Assembly: GCA_029168955.1 (NCBI GenBank)
Contig: JAPDOI010001212.1
Span: forward strand, 124,001 to 188,000
Direction of reading: 5' to 3'
DNA from: Aplectana chamaeleonis
Lineage: Eukaryota; Nematoda; Chromadorea; Rhabditida; Cosmocercidae
DNA length: 64,000 nucleotides
This document shows positions 14,110 through 27,660 of the stretch, piece after piece. Positions within the stretch are counted from its first letter, which is position 1. The number at the start of each line of letters is the position of its first letter. Made by a program: the position numbers and the translations under genes. The notes beneath the pieces are model-generated. The model did not search any database, was not told where the DNA came from, and worked only from the letters and a program-made list of their open reading frames with translations.

Positions 14110-14665
14110 CGTCAGACTTCGTCGAAAAACCTGCTGAGTCCGACTGAGTCCGAATGAGTCCGGGGTGGAAAAACCTGCTGAGTCCCACTCAGTCCGGTTG
14201 CCCCCAGCGCCAACCAACTCCTCTGCGAAACACGCAATTGATAGTGACGATTATCACCTCAGCTGTGAATCGGAACGTGTTTGGTAGCTGATTTTTCTTG
14301 TTTTAAACATGTCTGAATCTGATTTCCGTATTAGCAGCAGGTGGGGCAGAGCGCAGACGACGCGAGTCGAGATGCGATGGGACTCGGCAGGTCGCAGTCG
14401 GCCGAAAAAATGCACCCAAATCACGTGAGAAACACCTATATCGACCGGGTGGGGTGAGGATGATTTCGGTGGGACTCAGTGGGACTCAGTCGGACTCAGT
14501 CGGTGCATTGGCCCCGCCCTTGTACGCATGAGAACCATCAGTATCGACCGGGAGGATTGCGGTGGGCATCAGGCGGTCGAAGTCGGACTCAGTGGGTTGA
14601 TTTTTTTGCACCCATTTCCCACGAATTCGGTGCGTATCGACCCGGTGGGACTCAGTAGATCCACC
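14110..14665. repeat. Degenerate repeat cluster: GACTCAGT words and TCGATAC-type units
   Basis: Frequent GACTCAGT and GAGTCCGA words at 14,140-14,200 and 14,465-14,660, plus two similar units near 14,405-14,455 and 14,600-14,655. These units contain a run of A or T, TGCACCCA and ATCGACC. Their reverse complement resembles the units at 28,060-28,560, so this is a dispersed minor repeat family. Confidence 0.5.
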
Positions 14666-16196
14666 GACTATGACAGGGGCCTTATTCATTCCTTTGATCT
14701 TCACCGGACGATTTTCGGTTGCACACTCGAAACGACAGACGATGTCCACATCAAGGAAAATGAAATAGACTGGTGATAGCACGAAATCGATGAAATATCT
14801 TGTCTGCATGCGTGCTAATATCCACAATTATTTCCTAGAAGAGCTTCTCCGAAAGCGGTTATCCAACAGGCAGCGTCTTTTTTTTTCAGAGTTCAAACTG
14901 GCAAGGGCCGCAGGCTCGACAAGCTCGGCACAGGAAACTCGATCAGAGACGGTTCAAAAGCGAAATGTCTGCTCCATTCTGGCGGCCGAGTCGCCACGTC
15001 TTTGACATTGGGTAAAACCGAAAATGTCAAAAAGTACCTCTGGTGTGGTGTCTTGCAGTCCAGCTAGTGTCTTCGAATCAGTACAGAGAATGCGGCAGTA
15101 GGTCGTTCCTGCTCGGATGTTGAGCACGGATGTTAACACTTATATTACATGTAACATACACTTATATTACATCTAACAAACACTTATATATCATGTAACT
15201 TGATTAGAGCTGCAAGTTGTAGTTCGATGCTTCAAGGATTGGAGCTGCAAGTTCCAGGCTACTGCTTCAGGTGCGAATCAGCAAGCTTTAAGCTCTCGTG
15301 GATATCCCAGAAGCTTAAAGCTCGCTGCTTAATGACTGAAACAGCAAGCTTGGAGCACATAGCTTCATACATGAAGCAGTGGGTTTAAGCTCACTTCAAA
15401 AATATTGTATGTCGATCCCTCTAATCCTCCTCACGATTAGCACGAACCATGAGGAGCGAGAGATCAACGGGCCGACCAGGGCGAGTGACCACCATGTCGA
15501 ATGTCATTCCGATGGGCCAGCGCTCATGGCTAATTGTAAGGTATGAGGCGGACCGTATGCTGTGCAGGTTTGCAGAAGGTGTTCAGCATAGGCCCTCAGT
15601 TGCTGGAGATATCTGAATTATGTTACACTTATACTACATGTAATTTACTTGAGTAGAGATAATTCACATGTAACATACATTGACGGAGATGTATTACAAG
15701 TATATTGTAATCGTCTCTTATGCTAGAAGTATTATGTTTTCACCATCAAAAACATATTACGTGTGACATTTGGCCTGCGAGCGAGGGACCGATATATTAC
15801 ATGTAACATACAGGCTAACAAACGGCGGAATTCACATGGTTCCTACGCGTGCTGGTGCAGAGCAGAGGTTAGAGACAGTGAGAGAGCGGAGGGCAGACGG
15901 AGGATGAGGCGTCGCGCGCGCCGCTCGCGCCTCGAATGATGTGAATTACGACGTTTTATAGAGGGTACACCGGTCGAGATAGGTTGCAAGTAATATACAT
16001 TGGCCAATTTATATTACATGTATATTAATACAGGCCTTTTATATTACATGTAATATGTTTTCGTTTTTCTGAGTGGGTTGTTTTTTCTGAGAACTGTACC
16101 GAGAGGCCGGATTTGCCCTCTAGAATACTTTTGCGAAGCCGTTTTCTGCCTCTGATAATGCGTTTAGATGCTTTTTTTCAACACTAATCTGCTCGA
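14666..16196. other. AT-rich spacer with repeated TTACATGTAA palindromes
   Basis: No gene is recognised. The palindromic word TTACATGTAA or close variants recurs near 15,145, 15,190, 15,630, 15,672, 15,797, 16,012 and 16,042, often preceded by TATA. Between 15,205 and 15,395 the words GAGCTGCAAGTT and AAGCTT recur. The rest appears unstructured. Confidence 0.45.
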
Positions 16197-16680
16197 AGGC
16201 AGTGGTCATGATGATTTTCGTTCCCGAGTTTTTTACTCGAAACAATGCGTTGGCCACCAAGTGTTACCAAAATTACGAGGAAACGGCGAGAAACGCACTA
16301 AAACGCCTTATTTCAGTGACATTATTTTCAGGCTCGGTCTAGTTGTCCGGTTGGATGAACATGTTCGAGGTAGTTGCCATCGGTGAATAATGGGGCTAGC
16401 CGAAAATGGAAGAATATTTTAGGCAAATCAGTATTATTTAAGGTCCTAAGCAAAGAACGGAGCAACGGACGGTAGAGAATTTCGAAGTACGGGCCCACAC
16501 AATATTTCACTGTCACAACGAGCAGTCCCTTTGAGAGTAAAAAGGCGGAGTGAGAGTAAGGGATTTCGGGCCCCTCTGATGCAGTTTTCTTAATGTCTTC
16601 GTCATTTCAGTTCTACCCGAGGGCCAATCAATCGATTTAGTGAATAATCTCATAATCGATGATTATCGTGAACACTGCCT
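16197..16680. mobile_element. TTAA-type MITE, subfamily M1
   Basis: Inverted ends are visible: AGGCAGTGGTCATGATGATT at the left and, on the other strand, AGGCAGTGTTCACGATAATC at the right. The right end is followed by TTAA; the left is preceded by TCGA, a probable decayed copy of the same target. The 484-bp interior is also found around 27,660-28,037 and, split in two, beside elements E1 and E2. It has no coding capacity. TTAA targets are typical of piggyBac-like elements, so a non-autonomous relative is inferred. The TA at 16,340 is the equivalent of the E insertion site. Confidence 0.75.
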
Positions 16681-16996
16681 TTAAGAAGGCTACCACAAAT
16701 GTTTTTCATTGAAAAATCAAGGAAGAAGTTCATCGTGAACAAATGCTAGGTACCGTACTCATGGTCGTAGTGGGTTGCACAATTCGCAAAGACTGCCTGA
16801 GCAATTAAGCCATTCCCATAGCTCCCCGTAATGTTAGATACTTACGTTATAGATACTACTGAGAACCATCGTGAATTCCTTCTGTCTCGGGTGAGATAAA
16901 CACAAAAAACCACACTCGTAACAACTGCGATAATAGCGTAGAATATTGAAGAAAATGCTGGAAACGAGTATTGGAAATCACTTTCCTGTAGGACAA
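16681..16996. other. Spacer with no recognised feature
   Basis: I see no gene, inverted repeat or tandem structure between the M1 element and the TA microsatellite. Confidence 0.4.
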
Positions 16997-18868
<1,872 letters not shown>

Positions 18869-19061
18869 TTGTGGTTCTCTGGGCCAAATGCGGACTACGG
18901 CTGTTGCATCATGCGACACGTGATAATCGTGCTGGGAGAAGGGTAAATCGTGCCGGGACCAAGTGGTCCCAGCAAGATTAACATGTGTTAATCTTACTGG
19001 GACATGATGCAACAGCCGTAGTCCGCAAATGCGGACTGGAATTTGGCCCAGAGCACGACAG
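18869..19061. mobile_element. TA-target MITE, family F (193 bp)
   Basis: Inverted ends read TTGTGGTTCTCTGGGCCAAA at the left and, on the other strand, CTGTCGTGCTCTGGGCCAAA at the right. TA lies immediately outside each. Inner arms share GCGGACTACGGCTGTTGCAT and a variant of GTGCTGGGA. The same family is seen at 60,334-60,606, at 46,118-46,290 in decayed form, and as parts inside E1 and E2 (around 40,600-40,710 and 50,855-50,940). It is non-coding. Confidence 0.82.
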
Positions 19062-19810
19062 TACACACATTATTCGAGGTACACCACTCATAGAAGAATC
19101 GGATTTAGGAATAAGTTCCCGCGCTTTTCTTCTATCGGGAATTTCGTTTTGGATTTTGGGAATTCCGGTGACGAGATATAACTTATTCGTGAGAAAATTA
19201 ATTGCTCTACAAGATAACGCTGTTGATGTTCTCGAAATACGCAATTTAACGATTTTTGGATCGATTAGGTGTAGGATGAAAAAACTTCACTTCATTGACC
19301 CGAATATGGTTGAAAACAATGCCCTCTCACGAAACATGCTCTATCTAGTAGAGAAGGAAATTTTCTTTCGAACGATCCAAAACACTATGCCAAAATGTTC
19401 GGAATTCTTTTCGCAACGACGGCGACATCAAAGCCTGGCTCAGGCACGCCTTCGACACCCATCTGAGCAATGGAAGTAGGTGTTAGAAACAACGAAAAAT
19501 ACTTAATTGGACGATTTGTCGATATAAGTGCTGTTTTTGTGAACAGGTGTTGAAACTCGATACACGAGAAGTTGAAAAAAAGAAAGTTGAAGAAAAAGTG
19601 GTCGTCCCTACCTTAAAAGTGCGCACTGCAATAATTTTGTAAAATGCTTGATAGGGAATTCCCTGTTCTAAGAGGCGGTGTGATTAAATTTCTAAATCAG
19701 ACTCATCTCCATTGATTTTTGGGTCAGCAAAGTGAAACAAATTTCGCCCACCTCTTTATTGATTCGAAAATCGATGACATTGCCTTCTTTTCCAGAAAAA
19801 CTACTTACTA
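19062..19810. other. Spacer with an unidentified open frame
   Basis: An open plus-strand frame runs from inside the preceding MITE to 19,479. The part outside the MITE (about 135 codons) has no motif that I recognise and no good start codon of its own. It could be an exon fragment, a decayed element or chance. Confidence 0.3.
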
Positions 19811-20856
19811 GGGAACCTCGCATGGTGTACTCCCGGATCAGAAAGCTGATAAAAGTTTTCTAGTCAACTCTGGCACGCCTTCTTCGAATCTGACTTGACG
19901 GATTCTGCTACTGACATCTGCGAAAAAAGTTGTAGCCTGTCAAAGTTCGTGTCATCGGCCTTTTTCTATCAAAAACGCGCATTAGTGTTTGCGAAATCTG
20001 GAAATGGACCTCATGCTTGTGTTCAGCGCCCACAACTACCCCACTGAGCAAATTTTGGGTGGAGGCACATTTTCCAAACTTTGCACGGACTGATAGCGTT
20101 TTGGACTTGTGCGGATTTTCTGTTGGGCGCTTATTTATACCTCTGAAAGCGTTAAAAAAAATGTTGCGCATTTCACTCAAAATCCTTCCAGATGGGTTAT
20201 CTGGGGCGCTGATCACGAATTTTGGGTTTATTTGACGATTTTCCGAGCTTTTCGACTTGATTCGTTCGAAGTTTCTCATCAGGGGGAAAATTTAGGCAAA
20301 TCGCGACGTTTGCCGGTTTCCGGAGTGATACTATAGATATGGCTGAAATTGTTGGTCTAGGGGTTATTGGCAGTGCTAAACACGAATTTCGATCCGTTTA
20401 TCGACTTGATAGATTACGCTAGGTTACGGTGAGTATACGGTAGCTTGGTCAACGTCTCAGATTTGGCTCAAAATTTCTCTGCGGGTGTTATTTGGGACGC
20501 CGAACACGAATTTGAGGTCCATTTTTTGATTTTTGAAGTTTTAACGTAAATGAAGCCAGTTAAAAGGCATTATGCCTATCGTAACCTACAGTAACCATAT
20601 GTCTAGCGACGAACAGACCCCAGATTCGCGTACAGTGCCTTGAATGACCCCCAGTTTGAAGTTTTGAGCCGAATCCGGAAATTGTTTTTCCAAACAACCT
20701 AAAACTTGGCTGATGGGTACCCTTGCCTTTTCGCAAAGCTTCAGAAACGCTTATAACTTCGTTCAGAGGTGTCCATTGCAAAATCCGATGTCAGATTCGG
20801 AGACTAGAAAACATTCATCATTTGTTTAATGGTGGGGTTGGCCATGCGAGGTTCCC
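19811..20856. mobile_element. TA-target inverted-repeat element G (1,046 bp)
   Basis: Ends are GGGAACCTCGCATGG at the left and CCATGCGAGGTTCCC at the right, with TA directly outside each. The arms are short (about 15 bp). Inside, a loosely repeated motif (CACGAATTT next to GGGCGCTGA, GGCAGTGCT or GGACGCCGA) occurs near 20,040, 20,205, 20,370 and 20,500, so the interior is made of diverged internal repeats. No transposase is encoded. Confidence 0.75.
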
Positions 20857-22533
20857 TAGTTAGCTATTTTGTAGAGCAATTAACTTACTTTCGAATAATG
20901 TACAACACGTCACCCAAGTTCTAGAAATGCAAATCAAAGTTTCTAGTTAAAAAAGTTGGAACTTTTTTCCCAACTCAATACATCGAAGCCTGAAAAAGGA
21001 AAACTTTTTGAGGTGAAATTACGGGATTTTAAACCGACTTTATTTGGAAGTGATCTACTTAGGAGTCGTGACAGTTACATTAATACATGTAAATATAAAA
21101 GATGGTTCATCAAAAGGAGCCCCTTTCTTTATTGTTACGGAAGCGAGTCAATTGGTTGCAAACCAGGGACTCAGGCAAGCTATTCAATGAGGCAGCCTAA
21201 TTGGAGCAACGGTAGACTTCGGTGTGATGCAAACCGAGAGGGTTGGGCGTCTGATATGATCGGAAAGACATGCACTTTATACCCGGTGTTGTAGTGTAGT
21301 ACATTGCGAAACATGTTCCACAGAACATCAGGAAAGTGTGTGGGACCACAGTTGGAGATAAGACAACACATATGTAGCCAATTACGTTCGTCTGGCCAGC
21401 GATGAGCAAGCAGTCTAGAAACCGCTGAAAGCTTGCATCATTTACTGATGAACAAATGGTTATAATTTAAGTAGTTAGTTAATTGATCAATTATGAACTA
21501 AATATTTCGTTTATTTATTTATATATTTCTTTTATTTATTTATTTTCTATATTTTATTCATTTGTTTGTTAATTTATTTATTTATTCATTCACTTATTTA
21601 CTTATTTATAATTGTTTTTATTTGTTTATGTATTTACCTATCTGTTCACTCATTCATTTGTTTATACTTCTTCATTACGAGAGACCTTGGAAAACCAAAG
21701 ATGAACATATTACTCTTATCTGAGAGAATGATCTAGTTTTTTTCTCTGAAATTGTAAGGATACAATTTTTCAGGATTTTCTCAACTATCGTAGCAAAGGG
21801 TGGGATTGTGAAAACCGGTTTCGCGTGGTTACAAATTTTTGTGAACAGCGCCATTTTACGAAGCCGGGTGACACATGATATCTTCCTTCTCTTCGGAACA
21901 TCAGCTGTCTCCAAGTTCATGTAGAAAAGGAACACCAGATTCCCAGAATCCACGCGCAATCCTCTTCGTCAACAGTTTTTTACGAGGAATATGATTCGAT
22001 GTTCCCAAGAAAAAGTTTGACCAATTTCTTCATAAATGTATGATCACGCTAAAGCTACCATGTCCGAAAAAATTTGAAATCTGATCGTCGAAATTCTTTG
22101 CTTCTCCGTAAAAGATAATGGGAGAGGACACGTTACCATTCTGATAAATGCCTTCCATGATTGTTGATAACATTTTTCCAAAAAAATCAAGCTGTTTCAT
22201 AAATACAGTGCGTATCGCAGTTATCGGCGCACCTCATCACACACCGACATCAAATTTATCGCGAATTTCAGCTGACGGCGAGTTTGAAACAGCCAAATTC
22301 AATTTTGAAAATACGCGATCAAACGCCGTAGCGGTAAACTCTACACAGAAATTCGACTTCCGAATTTTGAAACTGAAAACAGGAGAAAAGTAAGCAAAGT
22401 ATTGTACCTATTAAAGTCCTGAAGCTATCATGGATCAGTAGAGGTACGGAGGGGCTTCGATGGAACAGTAATTTGACCCAAATTAGAAGGCAAGTCTGAT
22501 AAAGGGCTGGAGTTCCTGGGTTATATGTACATA
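20857..22533. other. Spacer, including a T-rich (TTTA)n-like tract
   Basis: No gene is recognised. From about 21,500 to 21,665 there is low-complexity TTTATTTATT-type sequence. The remainder holds only short, unconvincing open frames. Confidence 0.4.
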
Positions 22534-23095
22534 CTCAGGCGATCGACGCATTCAATGCGTGTCGAGTATGCGCTCAGCTCGAAGAAAAGGCATTTTGGAG
22601 CACAGTCAGGGAACGTGCTGCAACCGGAGCACGTGCTCCTATTGTGCTTCAAAAGACAGCACGTGCGCCAACAAATAAAATGTTCAATATGGGCATGATA
22701 CCCATTCAACTCGATGGCGAAACGATTTTCTAAAAAAGGAAAGCATACGACGCACTCTTGATGCCGGACTCGAATGATGGCGGCGTCGCCGGTTCAAAAA
22801 CCCAAGTTTGCGGCACGTGCCTCGCCCGGCCGCTGGTAACCTCGTTCAAACGCTGGCGGCTCCAGATGGTGCTCGGCGAGCTGGCAGAGTCGCATGTCAG
22901 TATGGCGGCCGCGTCGCGTGTCGGTGCGCTGCTACGATAGCGCTGGACTATCTTGCAGCACGTGCACCTACGGTGAAATTTTGCAGCACTTGCTGCTGTT
23001 TAGAGCACGTGCCCCTGCGATAGAACCTTTCGGTGGGTGTGGTCACCCGAGTTTAATGCATCTTCGACACGCATTGAATGCGGCGGTTATCTGAG
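22534..23095. mobile_element. TA-target MITE, family X, with an empty E insertion site
   Basis: The left end CTCAGGCGATCGACGC and the right end (other strand) CTCAGATAACCGCCGC are inverted copies with TA outside each. Both are followed by CATTCAATGCGTGTCGA. The 562-bp interior contains repeated palindromic GCACGTGC words (near 22,629, 22,662, 22,957, 23,005). The TA at 22,933-22,934, within GCGCTGCTACGATAG, is an unoccupied version of the site where element E sits: the two halves of X flank E2 on its left (to 44,346) and E1 on its left (37,599-37,743, reversed). Family X is non-coding. Confidence 0.78.
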
Positions 23096-23097
23096 TA

Positions 23098-23475
23098 GGT
23101 AATAGTGCTTCCGGTTGATCTTCTGATCTCTCGCATGGATCCAAAACGCCTCGAGAGCTTTTCGCGCACTTGTCGTGACCTCCCGCGCCAGTATCACTGG
23201 CACCTCAAAATCTTCCCACTATTGGCAATTACTCTATGGGTCCCCAGTGCAGTGTAACTACGCGGCCTTTCTTTCCCATCTAAGTGCTCTTTAATACGCA
23301 CAGGCAGTGGTCGAGCTGTCTCTCCGATATGTTCTTCGCCGTAGCTCTGGCATGCGATGCGACAGATGACTTCTGTAGCAGCACAATCACCTTCCCTGCC
23401 CTGAGAGCAAATTATATAGTTGTGCCATTCATGTATATTCGAATCGATATATTCGAATAATTGTGGTGAGCGCGA
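23098..23475 (-). pseudogene. Penelope-like GIY-YIG endonuclease remnant
   Basis: The minus-strand translation contains EEHIGETARPLPVRIKEHL, followed after one frameshift near 23,215 by a segment including VPVILARE, ARKALEAFWIHARD and INRK. This spacing (GIY-YIG-like strand, then Arg and Glu-His in an RIKEHL helix, then LARE and a C-terminal KxNRK-like motif) is that of the GIY-YIG nuclease at the C terminus of Penelope-like retroelements; the family match is from general knowledge. The enzyme would nick target DNA to prime reverse transcription. The usual YIG tyrosine is His here. No reverse transcriptase lies upstream: the frame runs into unrelated sequence at about 23,475. The C-terminal end stops almost exactly at MITE X, which probably truncated it. 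It is a dead fragment. Confidence 0.7.
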
Positions 23476-23666
23476 AGCGCGCACCAGGATTTGGCTTTTG
23501 CCATTGGAATACGTATTCATTACCGGATTTTCTAAAATAGCACCAATCCTCAAAAAAGGAGGCCATTCGAATCTATTCAATATCCGAATCCTAGTATTCA
23601 AATGAACATTTGAATAGTTATAATTCCGATAGTTTTGAATAAATCTGCCCCGTCTTCGCTATTCAA
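23476..23666. other. Spacer with a GCGCGAAGCGCGC hairpin
   Basis: At 23,467-23,487 a GTGAGCGCGAAGCGCGCACC palindrome is present. A near-identical palindrome lies at 33,998-34,018 (GGTGCGCGCTTCGCGCGCAC). Downstream, ATTCGAAT-type words recur. No gene is seen. Confidence 0.4.
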
Positions 23667-24151
23667 AGGCACTGTCCACGATAAAAACCATGTCTGTTTT
23701 TTTGGTGGAGATCGGCAGCTGCGGGGCCTAGCTCAACCCTAACGTTAAAAAAACTAAGAAAAATGAGCTCGGAACGGTCCCCTACGGGCCAAAAGTTGGA
23801 CACTCGTCAGCTCGTCACCCCCAGATGCACTTTCCACACCCACTGACGTGAATAAATGAATGCTCGAGAATGTAAGATGAGCGATAGTTTCCGAACAATA
23901 GCCCCGTTCTTCCCTTTATTCCCAACTTCTTTCTTTACTCAGGTCAGCTGGCACACATCGGCTGCAAGAGACGGAAGTTACTAGCCTCGGACAACTCGTC
24001 CACCATGCTTCCTTAGCTCAACTTTTGAGGGAGCATAACTCCGTTCCCAGAAGGTCTTGCACGATTCCAAAAACACCATTGGAATCAGCATTGGACCGTC
24101 TTCAAGATAGGTGAAAAAGCAGAAAAACTATTCTTATCGTGAACACTGCCT
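23667..24151. mobile_element. TTAA-type MITE, subfamily M2
   Basis: Left end AGGCACTGTCCACGATAAAA and right end (other strand) AGGCAGTGTTCACGATAAGA. TTAA follows the right end; TCAA precedes the left end. The 485-bp interior is the reverse-complement relative of the M2 copy at 29,144-29,634 (shared GGAGCATAACTCCGTTC-like, GTCCACC and CAGCTGGC-like segments). It is non-coding. Confidence 0.75.
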
Positions 24152-25724
24152 TTAAGGTGTACGGTAGGTGACCGTGTATTCCATTGGCAAGCATGACCAC
24201 GTCAAAGGATTTCGAAATCACCTGGGGCCTCGTCGGGTACAAAATGTGGTAAAGCAACATGGTTTGGTGTGAGTCCTCACCTCAGTTTCTGCGTTCGTCA
24301 GCGCTGCAACAAATCTTGGGAATCAGGGGAGCACAGGAGCACTCTCGAAATCTAAGTTAATCAAGAACCTCCAATAGTTTTTTTACATAAAATTCCTAGC
24401 CCCTTGGAAATGCCAAAATTGCAAAAAAAATCCTCTCAGTAGCATACCGATTCCTGCAAGTTCCAAGATTACAAAACCAAATGATACAAAGCTGTAGCGT
24501 AAACGCAGCCTTTTTTTGACATATGAACCAGTTGAGAAAGCGGGTAAATCGGTTCGCTATTCCTCGGATGGTGGGCTGGTGGTAATAATTGCGACGGGTT
24601 AACCAAAGTTAACCAGTTCTGCGAGTACTTTATCCGGCTTTTTTTAACTGGACTCAGACAATATGGAGCAACCGAAGCATCCGCGGAAATATAGCCAATT
24701 GCGCACCGTGATGAACAAGTTGTCCAGTAATTTCGAAGCTTATGACTAGATTAACGGCATCGTACGCGCAGAAAACCGTATATTATTTTTTCATGTTTTT
24801 GTGTAGCTTGGCCACTCTAGTGAACGAAAATGTCGAAGGAACTCATGAAAAATCTTCATTTGTAAAGAAAAGTCAATAGGAACACATTGTAAATACGAAT
24901 TTGAATTTCGCGCCAAAATCATTTTTGAGGTTTTTCTGCTTCTGGAGGCCTCGTCACTGTCATTTTCGGAGTTCTTCTGCATGTGGAGTTTGTGCCATAA
25001 CTATTTTTCATGTTGCCTTACGGTCGCACCAATATTCTAGGAAAAAGTGCTAGATGACTGGTGAAAAATGGTGGCGGATCTTCATCTTAGACGCCTTCCA
25101 ACCTCATTGCTCAACGTTTTTGACGCGCCAAAGTTTACCAGTAAGGTCTACCGGGCTCAATCATGAAATTGAGCCTGAAAAATGAAAATTGATTTTCAGC
25201 GCGAACCTTTAACTACATTTTCACCAACCCCTGATTTTGTGACGTACTACCCTACGGATGCGTGCTCTGAGAGTTTTGGCCAAGCAATAGCTGATAAATA
25301 GCCACAAAATGCCTGATTCCCCGTAATAGCGGAGAATTAGTCGAAAAGTAGCTGGTTGCCGCGAAATAGCAGTCAAATAATGCTCACCCACTCAGGCCGG
25401 GTGAGTTTTGCTGTTTTATCAACGTTTTTCCTCTACCTTGTAGTAAATACGTCCGTTTACCACCGCATTACCAATGCATTACCACTAAATTCTGACGCCC
25501 TTTTTTCTGCTGATTCTTTACTACAAAAATGTACTAAAAATCATCTAATCACTGGTAATCGGCCAGAATTCAAGCGATTTTCAGTGAAATCATTTTTTAC
25601 GCGAAATAGTGGAAAATCCCTCGTAATTGTCCTGAATCTCCAAAAATCAGCTCCCTCCAAACACAGATTATTGCGTTGTGTGCATGACGGAAAGGGGTGT
25701 GTGCGGAAACCCAGCTGTGAGTGA
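24152..25724. other. Spacer with dispersed-repeat fragments
   Basis: No gene is recognised. At about 24,800-24,985 lies a repeat whose reverse complement recurs at 57,655-57,815 (shared GTGAACGAAAATGTCGAAGG-like and CGCCAAAATC words). From 25,262, CTCTGAGAGTTTTGGCCAAG begins a stretch rich in AATAGC words, related to 30,845-30,920 and 36,190-36,826. Confidence 0.45.
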
Positions 25725-26560
25725 GTAGAGCGCCAGGGAAAGTGGGCGCCACCCGTCTGGAAATGCGCCAAGTGTCGGAGTACGTGTGCGGGACACAAGT
25801 CGGAGTGAGCGGATCGCCGTGAAAAGTGCGCTGGACCCAACTGGGAGTGCGCCGAGCGCCGAGAAAAGTGTGTTGGACCCAACTGGGAGTGCACCGAGCG
25901 CCGGGAAAAGTGAGCTGGACCCAACTGGGAGTTCGCAGAACGCCGAGAAAAGTAGACGGGACCCAACTGGGAATGCGCCAAACGCCGGAGTAGGTGTGTG
26001 GGACCCAAGTGGAAGTGAGCAGATCGCCAGAGTACGTGTGCGGGACCCGATTGGAAAAGCGCCAAGCGCCGGGTAACGTGTACGGGACCCAACTAGAAGT
26101 GCGCCAAGCGATGGAGTAGGTGTGTGACCCATGTGGGAATGGGCAGATCGCCGGGGAAAGTGGGCGGGACCCAACTGGGAGTGAGTAGAACGCCGGGGAA
26201 AGTGGGCGGGATTCAACTGGGAATGCGCCAAGTGCCGGGAAAAGTGTGCGGGACCAGACTGTGAGTGAGCAGAGTGCCGGAGAAGGAGAAAAGGGCACAA
26301 CTGGGGGGGGCAGAGCGCCTGGCAAAGTGGGCGGTACCCAATTGGAAATGCGCCAAGCGCCGGAAAAAGTGGGCGGAACCAGACTGTGAACGAGCAGAGC
26401 GCCGGGGAAAAAGTGTGGGACACAATTGGGAGGGCGCAGACCGCCTGGGAAAGTGGGCGGGATTCATGTACAAGGCGCTGTAGAATGTGGGCGGGACCCA
26501 GCTGGGAATGCGCCAAGCGCCGGGAAAAGTGAGCGGGACCCAACCAGGAGTGTACAGAGG
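25725..26560. repeat. Sat42-like array B, divergent subfamily
   Basis: About 20 units of roughly 42 bp in which GGGACCCAACTGGGA replaces the array A word GGGACCCATGTAAGA, with GCGCCAAGCGCCGG replacing GCGCCGGACGCCAT. The period and overall layout are those of Sat42, so it is an old or separately evolved subfamily. Neither flank resembles the flanks of arrays A, C or E. The open frames across it are period artefacts. Confidence 0.9.
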
Positions 26561-27660
26561 GTTAATTTAAATGTTACAAGTACACCTTGTTATATACGTT
26601 CGTGGCAACATGATTGCCTGCTTGACAGCAGACACTGCGAGCTGCTGCATAGCGGTTTATTGGAAGCTTTCCGAAGAAAAGGTATTTGTGCTAGGTGGAC
26701 TAATCTTATCTTCCCCTGGGAACCTAGTCGGCGCACTCTTTGCGCAGCTTGCCGATAGGCGGATTGGTTACCGACAAGTTTTCAGTGGAATTAGAGCGGA
26801 TTATCTCGGGAACGTATAGGGAACTCCGTGCGCATTAGCCCATACACGTAGCCAGCTCGCATGCCGCGCCATCGATGGGCACGTGCAAGATCAATGGATG
26901 AAGTGGCAAGCGAGCGTGCAGCGGGCGGTCTTGCAGTGAGGCGACTACGCAAGGAGTGGACGATATACTATCGTGGTGAAGGGAGAGGATGAAAATAAGT
27001 TCTTATCTGCCGACGATTGATCAAACTTGTTTTATCAGCCAATATCAAATGGAATGAGAGTAAGCTGTTTGCAAAATCCATTTCATTTCATCACTTCTTT
27101 CCCATCGGCCAGGTAGGTGTTTTCGTCTAGTCGAGGCGACTAGTCCGCAATCTTTCGTCACAACCTTGCGTATGTGGCGCGAAGTTGCAGACGTCACAGC
27201 TTTAACGTATAAAATACGGCATGTGAAAGGGGAAAACTAGTATTTATCCTACACTTACGATGATAGAGATAAGAAAACGTAATGAGGCTACCGAAAAATT
27301 ACACTTCATGCCGGCTTTGAGCAACTAGAAATGTTAGCTTTAGTTTTATGCTGCTGTTCAAGCAAAGTCCACCTAGTCGTCTTCTTTAACAACTTTTTTG
27401 TTTGAAAACTGCGCAAAACTCTTTAATCTAAGAGTTAAGGGCAACAATGTGAAAAGATAAGTAGGAATGCCGAGAAAAAAAGCTTTTTTCTCATTCCCGC
27501 GGCTTGGTCTGCAATTGTCCGTCTAATTCACGCGAAATAACGTCCGCCCGAACGATTGTAAATCGCTAAACGAAGCGATTTCAAGTCGCGGCACGGAGCG
27601 ATTTCATATCGCGGCAGTATCGTTGATCGCTTCGACTTCAAGTCGAAGCGACCAGCTATG
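26561..27660. other. Spacer with a short GCGATTTC repeat
   Basis: No gene is recognised. At 27,565-27,650 the words AAGCGATTTCAAGTCGC and AGCGATTTCATATCGC recur with their inverted forms, giving potential small hairpins. Confidence 0.35.

Noticed and set aside
18985..19479. 164-codon open frame after a family-F MITE
   Set aside because: The first third is MITE sequence. The rest has no recognised family and no independent start, so it is mentioned only as a spacer feature.
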